Of a stretch of DNA of 64,000 nt, positions 55,601 to 64,000 are shown one piece after another (positions within the stretch are counted from its first letter, which is position 1; the number at the start of each line of letters is the position of its first letter). The DNA lies in the NCBI GenBank assembly GCA_001599935.1, contig BCIJ01000036.1, positions 1 to 64,000 on the forward strand, given 5' to 3'. This DNA is from Holtermannia corniformis. Its lineage: Eukaryota; Basidiomycota; Tremellomycetes; Holtermanniales. The position numbers and the translations under genes were made by a program. Under the pieces are notes generated by a model, which saw only the letters and a program-made list of their open reading frames with translations, made no database searches and was not told the DNA's origin.

Positions 55601-58090
55601 CGCGCCCTCGCCTTTGAACAGGAGACTGCTGAGGTCCCACTCAAAACCAGGAGTCAACGCATACAGTGGAGCAGCAGCGGGTACGTCGGACAGATCCGCT
55701 GGGCCCGCGAGAATGTGTGCAAAGGGCGCCGAGAGTGGGTCCATTTCTTGGATCGTCCGCAGGTATGGCTCAATAGCCTCGTACTGGAGAGATCAGATTG
55801 GTCGATATCCAAAGCATTGAGCTCACCAAGACGTCGCTCTTGCACAGGATCATCTGCTCTTCGCCCGCGTGCTCCGACCTGAGCCATTGAGCGACCTTGA
55901 TGCCGAGCCTCTCTGCATCGAAGAATTTGATTTCGAGGATGGCGTACTCAGGATTGGACGACGTCACTGTCTTAGTCAGGACTGAACCATGGCGTGTGGG
56001 AGCTCACCATCGGCAACGGTACCGAGCCAGATGTGCCGCTCGCGCGCGTCTATGAGAGCAACCAGAGCCCCGCGACCGAGACCCCGCTTGCTCTCCCAAA
56101 AGTCGCGGTGGCGCGAGCCTTTACCAGACGGTGGGTTCTCGACCTTGACCGCGATGACAAAGCCGGCAATCGTCAGCGAGAAACTCACGTACTTGCATTC
56201 GGTGAAGATGGGCATGAACCTGCTGGACGTCAATTGATTGATGGGAGGAGCAAGATGACGCACACGCCCTCGCGGCGGTACGTGCCGCCACCGTCTTGCC
56301 AGATTCTGCCAGTGGCCGTCGCTTTCCAGTCTGGATCAGACAAATCATTAAGAATCAGCTGTGTAGCTGCGGCAGGTCAGCCTTCCCGACGTTCATCGGC
56401 CGCAACCGACCGGTGCGCAGGGGCCCGCTGTGCGACTTGTTAGCGACAACGGTAGGACGATGCGCAAGTGCACGCACAGCAGTTCTTCTCGAAGTAGGCG
56501 AAACTGCACGTCAAGCAGTCGCTCCATGCCTTGCAAGTGATGCGGTGCGCCAACAACATTGGCAGGAAGATAGGCCTGTGGTTGACTCAGTATCGAAACG
56601 TCAAACAGGCATGAACATACGTCTTGTGTCATCAGCTCACCGTGCGTGGGAGCGATTTGGATCTCTTGAATCGCAGCGTGGTCATTCTGCAATGGGATCA
56701 GCATAGTCTAGCACGATCGTCCGGCTCGCGCACATCATGCCGACCACCAGGCGGCTCGTAGAGCTGCTGCAGGCGGTGCAGCTGACCTTCGCCGAGAACC
56801 TGCAACGCAGACGACACGCTTGCATTGGCCGGACCGACGATGACGCGGCCCATGTCACGGTCGACCATCGACGCGACGCATGCAATCTTTTTGCGGAGCT
56901 CCCGAAGGAGGAAGACGCGCTCCTCGACCGTGTTGTTGATGATTGCGTCAACGTAGGTCGGCGCAGCGATCGCAACCTTGGCCGTCCACGCATCAAATGT
57001 CTTGAGGAGCAAATCGACGAAGGGAGCGACGCTGGGGTTGTCGATCACCGCCTTCTTGAACCGGCTTAGGTACCTGCGTACCATGTGAGAGGGCAATTGA
57101 CGAGTGTATGCGACTTACTCGAATGTCAGTACCGCAAACACCTTGAACACTGGATAAACCGAGTTGATGTGCAGCTTGCTGTCTCCTTTGAACGCCTTGC
57201 CGTCGGCGATGTGCTGAAGAACGTTGATGAGGGTCTTGAAGATGATTTCAGCGTTGTACTCGATGATCGAGTAGAGCGCCATGACCTCGTTGTACACGGG
57301 AGAACGGATGACCTGCTTCAAGGTCATGTACTGTCCACGTCAGCGACGATGCAATGGCATGCCTCTACCTCACCGCCAGGACAGGGAAAAGGGTCTTCTG
57401 GAAGGAGAGAGTAGTTGGCGGAACGTTGATCGCCACCTGGATGCGTGGAAAGCGGAAGATTTCACCAATGCGCAGCAAAATGTCCTTCTAAACCTTTATT
57501 AGTCACCCGTAGGTCAGCGCACTAGTTGTCTCGCACCTCCGAGCTGGTTATCGTGCGCAACAGGAGCTGCGTTGCGAGCGTCAGTCGATACGGCAGTCGA
57601 TTCGGCAAAGACGCACCAATCTATCGGCGTCGAGCTGCCGTGGAGTCAGCGCTCCTGACACGGTCGCGGCGCCTACGTACCCAAAGCGCATTCTTCTGGC
57701 TTGACGCCAGCAAGCCCATCGCGAGCTCCGAACACTTGGTCGGCGTGTCCATTCGGTAGCCAGGTAATGACACCGCCGCGAGGACGCGCTGTACAGCGGG
57801 CGGACCCAGTGGAGTGGTTGGAATCAAGAGACCGTCGCACTCCTCAGTGTGAGCCTCGGTCATCGAGAACTTGTGAGCCTTGTCTGCCGGCGAAGCTGAT
57901 ACTACGGCCGCTGTCGGCTGCGGAGTGTGACGCGGGTTGCTGACATGGGCAAAGTGGCAATTGAAGCCATACCTGTCACATCGTTAGGAAGTATCCACAC
58001 CATGGGCAGTACTTACGGGCAATCGCCTTTATCCCAGTACACGGTGCACCGCTTGGGCGCACCGAAAGGTTGCTTGCTTGGCTTGAGCAT
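49672..58090 (-). CDS. ZNFX1-like SF1 helicase with CCCH, NF-X1 and RZ zinc fingers
   Basis: A long multi-exon gene runs from ATG 58090 to TGA 49674-49672. It begins with a CCCH zinc finger (KRCTVYWDKGDC...). It continues with the ZNFX1-type N-terminal region (LYEPPGG...RHD near 56760, then IAPTHGEL, AYLPANVVGAPHHL, DVQFRLLREEL). The UPF1-like superfamily 1 helicase follows: GPPGTGKT (near 55395), IFEEAGQ, GDPLQLRP, VISFQGEEGKLVIISTVRN and ANVALSRARDG. Then come Cys-rich NF-X1-type fingers and, at the C-terminus, an RZ-type finger (WYRCMNGHPFAIGECGGAMQ, RCPECSAPIGGADH). Relatives are animal ZNFX1, Schizosaccharomyces Hrr1 and Neurospora SAD-3, which act in RNA silencing with Argonaute and RNA-dependent RNA polymerase. 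Some exon borders are approximate. A perfect TACTAAC branch site lies in the last intron. Confidence 0.88.
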
Positions 58091-58678
58091 CCTCTCCTGC
58101 GATTTGAGTGAGCCCAGGTTGCTGATATCAGCTCACAAACTCGCTACAGTCTCGATCTTTAGTGAGTGAAGCGCGATGGACGGTGAGATGGGTGCTTGCG
58201 AAAAGTCCCTCTAGCGACTGGCCGGTCAAGGAGCATCTGACCTCGGCTTGCAGGCACTCAACGGGAGGAAACCGTGACATGATCAGGCGTTGAGGCCGGG
58301 TGATCGCCGCATGGCCGAGAGTCGCCGGTGATGCTGTACGGTAATGTTCAGCATGTCAGTTGCTGTCCGTGACGACGGTGAGAATCGCCCAGTTCAGGTC
58401 AAGCACTGAATAAGAGGTCAGCTAGAACGCTATGGATCTCAGAAGCTTACATGCCAGCTGCGATCTGGCCGATTAATTGCGTATCCGTCGATTTCCGTCA
58501 GTCACGGCCATCCGGGATCGCAAAAGCTTCAGCGACCGGTCAGGGACGCCGACGCACGGTGATAGAGTGGCAAAGGGGGCGAACAGATCGGCCATGACCC
58601 CTGATCTTGACAAATTTCATCGCGCATACGAGTGTTGAAGACATCTCGAGGACCGGTCTTGTGCGCCGTGAGAGCTGA
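58091..58678. other. Intergenic, promoter side of the helicase gene
   Basis: Separates the start of the ZNFX1-like gene from the stop of the transcription-factor gene on the same strand. No gene or repeat seen. Confidence 0.55.
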
Positions 58679-60804
58679 TCACACCACGAAAGGGTGGCTT
58701 CGTCGTCCCATCTCCTCGCGCCATGTTGCGTGGCCGCCGGCATCTCGGTCGGCCCATACGGCGGTCACGACCTGTTCGGCGATGCGAGGCGAGGCTGAAC
58801 CCTTCCACTGGCAACGCTTGATAAAGGCTATGGCAGCGAGGCGCTGGTCGTCTACAGCTTCGCACGAGATGATCTGGTACGGTCAGCAGTGTTTTTGTAG
58901 AAACGCAGACTTACGAGCCACGGCCAACTCATGCCAATCTCTTGCCCAATGCCTGCTACGGTCAGCATTCTACCAGGCATCGGCGCTTCTCGACTGACCA
59001 ACAGATGGGCAGAGGTGGAGCAGCTCGTTGACGCACTCGACGACCCTTGGATGTGTTGAGCGGATCCCAAAGACCTCGATGAGCATGGTGACGCGGATGG
59101 CGAGGCGGAAGAGCTGCGGGTTAGGTTGATTCGGCAGGAGGATGCTACCACCTACTTCATGACCAAGTTGGGTTCGAGCTGTGGGATATCAGCACAGCTC
59201 TGGCTGAACGAAAGACTCACGCTCAAAGCCGTCCAGCCAGCGTGTTTGCCAGCCAAGCGGATCATCAATCTGTCGCTCGAGTGCCTTGCAATTCGCCTTG
59301 ACCTCGAGGTCCATGAAGCGCAATTCTTCATCGTTGGGATCACGGGCGAGAGCAGACGAGATGGTGTGCTTCTCGAGTGCATATGACTGCGCACGGAGAA
59401 AGAGGACGAGCATTGCAGATGACTGCCCATCAGCTTTGTCGAACACCGAGACGCTCACAATTCCTGCTATGGTCTCGGTCACCGTGTTGAACTGCCGCGT
59501 CCAGCCTTCGTCACGGACAGCGAGGGGCGGGAACAGCGCGGCAGCTTCAACTTGACGGCTTCTTGAGACCGAATGGAAGATGGCGTACATGGAGAAGATG
59601 CTGGCGACGCAGACGTAAAGGGCGATATCATCGGGAGCTTCTGCGCGACGAAGCATCTCGGCGCAGCGCTCAATGTAGATTGGTACCATGTCAGCGTCGC
59701 CTTCAAGGATCTGCAACGTTAGCAAATCTTGCAGTCCTTTCCTGAACGCACCGCCGACAGGATCAGCATGACCATCACGGCCGGCATCGTCGAGTCATTC
59801 TTCGAGTCCTCTTCGGTTGCCTGGATTCGGATCATGCGGATTGCAGCGGAGCGGTTGCGCTGAGCCTCGTTTTCGAATGCAAGAGCCCGTTGGACGTCAT
59901 TGTAGGACCGTGCGAGGTTGGCGACGTGAAGGGCGCTGACACACAGCAGGCAGCGGATGAGTGACTCTCGACCCTCTTTCGCTCGGTTCACGATGGGCTG
60001 GTACAAGCTGTTGCCCGCTCCATCTATCCCAGTCAGCCAAGTCGAGGAAACGCACGGCACGCACCGACATCCGGCCTGGCTACGACCGTGATCGACACAA
60101 ACGAGACAAAGTACTCGAACAGCCCGGCGTCTTCCCCCGATGTGACCTCGCGGCTGTCCCACAGCGACGAGCTGACAAACGTCCGCCAAAGCTCGGTGTC
60201 GCAGTCGATAGGTACAGATAGGACGACCGACGAGCCTGGGTTGGGATGCGTGGGATTGCTAGGTATGATGCCTATGAGCGGGTCGAGGAAGGAGCCGGGC
60301 GGGCATATGGGCGCTGTCGATGGTTGTGCGAGATACGGAAGGGATAGAGTGGATGCCAGAGGTAGAGCTGATGGTGCAGGGATCGTGTTTGCAGGCGGAA
60401 AGGGGGACAAGGACGGACTACGCAGTGTCAGTGCGGTCGAGCTCGGTGCGACCCACTCGAACACCAGCTCGTCTGTCGATCGACCCAGCTCGCTCTCGTG
60501 CTCGCTCTCATCATCGTCCTCATGCTCGCCGCTCCCTCGAACGGGATACTCGCACACTCGGTCGACTTGAAGGCATCTAGTGCAGCTCGGCCGTCGCTCG
60601 TCGCACTATGAACATTCAGATCAGCGTTGACAACCTTTACCATAGCGTTCTCGCGACCGCACCTTCTTCTTCTGCTTTTTGCAGATCAGACAACCGCCTG
60701 GGCAGTGTCAACGAATCCATCAGTTGCGGAGGACATCACCCACGTCGTGAACGGGAGAACCGCATCCGCCGTCTCTTGATAGGGCGCCCGTCGCTGTCTT
60801 GCAT
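58679..60804 (-). CDS. Zn2Cys6 fungal transcription factor
   Basis: The first exons (60804-60744, 60697-60663, then from 60605) join in phase to place the cluster SRRGCLICKKQKKKCDE and CTRCLQVDRVCEYP, that is C-x2-C-x6-C-x6-C-x2-C-x6-C, about 20 residues after the start. A basic KRRRMRFSRSRR segment precedes it. An acidic linker (EHEDDDESEHESE) and a Ser/Pro-rich stretch follow. The C-terminal 400 residues are mostly helical, with LFEYFVSFVS, LIRCLLCVSALHVANLARS and SIFSMYAIFHSVSRS, matching the regulatory region of the fungal-specific factor family (Fungal_trans_2 type). The protein ends near REEMGRRSHPFVV. Targets are unknown; the adjacent N-carbamoyl hydrolase gene, read in the same direction, is a candidate. 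The intron after KKK splits the cysteine cluster, as is common in this family. Confidence 0.87.
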
Positions 60805-61026
60805 ACCCACATCGCTCTCGTTGCTCGCAAGATGAGGACTGGAGGGGATGTGACTGGATGAAGCGAGAGCATTCGGTCGGTCTGTTGACGGGCGATCCGA
60901 CATGTCGTGGTGATGGTCGTGATGGATGTCACGTCCCCATCTTCTCTGCTTCTGCTTACACCTGATTCGGCACGGATCATGGCATTGACAATGATGGGAT
61001 ACATAGATCTACAAACACGATACAAA

Positions 61027-62517
61027 TCAAGCAGCAAACTTGAGCCGGTCATAGGCCAGCACGGCGTCAAGCAAGACCTCGGCACCGATCGTAATGTCCT
61101 CTGGCGTCGAGTACTCTGCCGGATTGTGCGAGATGCCTTCTCGGCACTTGATAAAGATCATGGCCGTCGGGACTCTCTTGGAGGTGTGGACGCTATCAAG
61201 TGTAAGCACGGGCTGCCGAGCTGCAAACTCACGAATCGTGTCCGGCGCCGCTGATGAGCTCATGGCCAGACAGCTCGGCATTGGCAGTCGCCTGGCGAAC
61301 GCACTCGATGGCCTCCTTGTCGAACGTAACGGGTGCTTGGGCAGCCAGCGCGTCAAAGCGGTCGACATAGACGCCGTGGCGAGACGCAATGATGGCCTCG
61401 AGCTTGGTTCGCGCGGCGCGCTCAAGCCCGTCGAGCTTGTCTGCCTCATGGTGTCTGATGTCGAGGTGGAACTCGACGTCGTCCATGATGCAGTTGGTCG
61501 ACTGCACGGCGTGGCTCCTGATCCTGCCCACGGTCGCAAGACCTCCGTGCTCGTTGGCGAGGCGCTCGACAGCGAGTACAAACTCGCTCACAGCACCGAG
61601 CGGATCCCGCCTGCACCTCATCGGCGTCGTCCCAGCGTGCTGCCCACGGCCCTTGACATGGATCTCGAACCAGCGGAAGCCTTGGACTCCAACAACGGTC
61701 GCCACGGGGTGGTTGGCGTCGTCGAGAATCGGGCCTTGCTCAATGTGGACCTCGAAGTGGGCAGACAACGGCGTCGCTTTGTACGAGCATGCAGTCTTGC
61801 CAAGCATACCATGCCGCTCGAGTTCATGGCCGACCGAAACCCCGTCAGTGTCGGCGCAGGCGTGGCTATTAGTGGGTGAGCTTGGCCCCGCACCTAATCG
61901 AGACTCACCCAAACACCAGGGTGTTCTCCTCACACCATACCGAGCTACCCAGCATGGAAGGGATGAAGCGTGCCCCCTCCTCGTTGGTCCACACCACGGT
62001 CGCGAGAGGCGCATTGGTAAGGTAGCCTGCGTCATGGCAAGCCCGCATGACTTCAAGTCCGCTCTGGACGCCAAGGATGCCGTCGTAGCGTCCACCGGTG
62101 GGCTGGGTGTCTAAGCTAGGTGAGTCCTACTAGCCTGCAGCGTAAAGTACGCACCGAGGTGGCTGCCCATGCCGATCGGAGCCAGGCTGTTGTCCCGGCC
62201 GGGTCGTACGGCAAAGATGTTGCCCATGGCATCGACCTGGTCGGGTCAGCTCAGTGACGGCTTCCTCTGATCAGCGACGTACAGTCACGGTACAGTCGAG
62301 CTTCTTGGCTTCAGCGATGAACCACCTGCGCACCGTCGCATCGTCGTCGTTGAGCGCCAAGCGGTCTGCGCGGCCTCAGCATGATCCAGTGGAATCCAGT
62401 GTACATACCCATGCCGCCATCAGGGGTGCAGCCCCACTGGCACGAGAACTGCAAAGTCTCGTTGAGCCTCTGGCCATCAACCTTGGGCTGGGCGGTGGAG
62501 GAAGTAGCGACGGGCAT
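61027..62517 (-). CDS. M20-family N-carbamoyl-amino-acid hydrolase / ureidopropionase-like
   Basis: Several exons run from ATG 62517 to a stop at 61029-61027, for roughly 420-430 residues. Metal and catalytic motifs of the HyuC/allantoate amidohydrolase branch of M20 peptidases are all visible: GSHLDTQPTGGRYDGILGV (His-x-Asp), TNEEGARF (Glu-Glu), HIEQGPILDD (His), GQHAGTTPM in the dimerisation domain, DIRHHEADKLD, and ISGAGHDS with the terminal metal-binding His supplied by GISHNPAE. The class removes carbamoyl or ureido groups, for example beta-ureidopropionate to beta-alanine, ammonia and CO2, or N-carbamoyl-L-amino acids. In fungi the pyrimidine-degradation enzyme Pyd3 belongs to this fold family. 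The exact substrate cannot be told from the sequence. It lies between a Zn2Cys6 regulator and a class II aldolase, all on the same strand. Confidence 0.88.
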
Positions 62518-62897
62518 ATCGATTGTGTTGCTACATGGCTGCACGGCGCCTGACCTTATACCTGCTTGCGAGCTCACGCAGGGCCCTCGTGAGCTCGAGG
62601 CGGATCAGCATCGTGCCGCTTGACAAGTTCAAGTGTAAGCGACGGTCAGCTGGCAAAGTCGCTTACGGCGGGTGTGATGCGCTCGAGCGGATAACCAAGC
62701 GATCGGCGCTTCCGCTCGGTGGCCCACCTGCTGTCCACTTTCTGCAAGCGAGGGCTGGAATTGCCTTTGCGCTGCAAACTCAAGCGAGAGTACCAACACG
62801 CCAGCCAGCCCAGTGAACAGTTGCGGAATTCAGACGAACAGAATATGCCATACATCATGTACAAAACCTGACTACAGGACCCAGCCGATTCGCGCCC
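62518..62897. other. Intergenic, no gene seen
   Basis: A 380-bp interval between the hydrolase start and the aldolase stop, likely holding the hydrolase promoter. No clear TATA box or repeat. Confidence 0.55.
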
Positions 62898-63956
62898 TCA
62901 CAGTTTGTAGTCGCCGCCCGTAGTGCGGTCGATGTCCTGGCGGTAGGGCATAAAGTGAAATTTGCCGCTCGCCTCAGTGCCAGTCTCTGCAGCACTGTTT
63001 GGTATGAGCACATGCAGGTGTGGACAGATTGACGTACGTGAACTTTGCCTCGTCCTCTCCGATGGGCACTGGCTTTTCTCCTCGACCGGCGGCAGCGGCA
63101 TCTGTGAGCAGCTGCATCCTGCAGACCTTTTCGAGGTTGAGGAACCAGAAGGCAGCACTCTCGACGCTGCGAAATGGTAAGCAGAGCCAACAGAACAGTC
63201 CGAGCTACGCACGACTTGCCGACCGTCAGCAGCCCATGGTTCTGCAAGATGATTGCCTTTTTCTCGCCGAGAGCCTTGGCAATGTTGCGCGACTCCTCCT
63301 CGGCGAGTACAACACCGCCGAATGATGGGTACACGGCGAGGTCGTCGTAGAAGACGAGCGAGTCTTGTGTGATGTAGTCTGGCAGCTTTCCACTGAACAA
63401 GTGTGAGTAACAGCTCAGAGCAGCGTTGCAGCTTACAACGACGCAAACGCAGATCCATAAGGCGAGTGCGAATGGCATACGGCGACAACGTCGGGTCGGG
63501 CGTTGTGGATGACGGCGTGGATGGCAAACGCAGCCTGGTTGTAGACCTTTGAGCGCCCGTCGCCGCCTGCAATCACGTTGCCGCCGTGATCAATCTGGCA
63601 CGTCAGCATGATAGCAGATGGAAGAAGGGCACGCACCAGAAGCAGGTCGGACACGGTGATGCAGGAAAAGGCGACATGGAAAGGGTTGACCCAGAAGCAG
63701 TCGGTATGCTCTGGGTCACGCACAGTGAGATGCCCAACAACGCCCATTCCAAGCTCATGCTTTGCAAAGACGCTGAGGCCTATCAGCGATATCGAGGTGA
63801 ACCTGAGCAATGTACGCACCGGAACGCAGCTGCAAGAGCCTCGAGTCGGTGCTTGCGTTGCTCCTCGAGCGAGACGGGTATTGCATGCTCGGCACCGCTA
63901 AAGTCGAACGACTTGGCATTCTCCTGGACGGTGGTGGGTGCGACTGGGATGGTCAT
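62898..63956 (-). CDS. Class II aldolase/adducin-family protein
   Basis: Exons run from ATG 63956 to a stop at 62898, for about 280 residues. The family core is clear: RVFAKHELGMGVVGHLTVRD near the N-terminus, FHVAFSCITVSDLLL, VYNQAAFAIHAVIHNARPDV with CHSHSPYG carrying the metal-binding His-x-His, LAVYPSFGGVVLA, KAIILQNHGLLTVG with the third His, and SAAFWFLNLEKVCRMQL. Members bind zinc and cleave or epimerise sugar phosphates in bacteria. Fungal relatives of this length are mostly uncharacterised, with suggested roles in carbohydrate metabolism or the cytoskeleton. The intron after the first exon is best placed with the acceptor CCTCAG at about 63776, which restores the family pattern. Confidence 0.88.
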
Positions 63957-64000
63957 GACTGTACAATGCGCTGGGCTGGGACGAGCTGACCTTGTCGCCT

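Noticed and set aside
1..64000. Telomeric repeats that would prove a subtelomere
   Set aside because: I saw no TTAGGG-type arrays at either end. The subtelomeric nature of the left half remains only a guess.

Overview
The window reads as nuclear DNA of a basidiomycete fungus. Its genes are split by very short introns, mostly 36-50 nt, with GTGAGT/GTGCGT-type donors, a CTGAC branch site and a CAG/TAG end. It contains C1-tetrahydrofolate synthase, Zn2Cys6 regulators and a ZNFX1-like helicase. Scattered single N's point to a draft assembly. I cannot fix the order of the fungus from sequence alone. All gene models were made by hand by following frame and phase across introns; the models called complete close in phase where I checked each exon.

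Left part (about 1-28 kb) is accessory and repeat-rich. A divergent gene pair (293-832 minus, 1434-3115 plus) shares a 600-bp promoter packed with Gcn4/AP-1-type TGAGTCA sites in a 20-bp minisatellite. Then come a decayed retroelement between 75-bp direct repeats (3671-5346), a tandem satellite with a 147-bp period (6429-8155), and a seven-exon TET/JBP-type 2-oxoglutarate dioxygenase gene (8212-10059). Three same-strand paralogs follow: two full-length proteins of 1711 and about 1590 residues joining DUF3505-like zinc fingers, a tyrosine-recombinase-like domain and a RecQ-type helicase (10342-15685 and 20907-25842), and a zinc-finger-only relative between them (16146-17258). A second, 5'-incomplete dioxygenase lies at 18669-19732. 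About 3 kb of gene-poor DNA with small duplications follows.

Right part (about 29-64 kb) is compact core genome. After a multi-exon gene of unknown function (29032-31459) comes a dense five-gene group that reads as a mycosporine pathway: aldo-keto reductase, ATP-grasp ligase, 2-demethyl-4-deoxygadusol synthase, O-methyltransferase and an adenylation-carrier-reductase protein (33006-41977). The first steps build 4-deoxygadusol and join it to an amino acid. The two reductases could turn the carboxyl group of the amino acid into an alcohol, as in the mycosporine-glutaminol known from basidiomycetous yeasts; that assignment is inference. Next are a trifunctional C1-THF synthase with an optional mitochondrial presequence (43083-46560), an unknown membrane protein (46975-49468), a ZNFX1/SAD-3/Hrr1-type RNA-silencing helicase (49672-58090), a Zn2Cys6 transcription factor (58679-60804), an M20-family N-carbamoyl-amino-acid hydrolase (61027-62517) and a class II aldolase (62898-63956).
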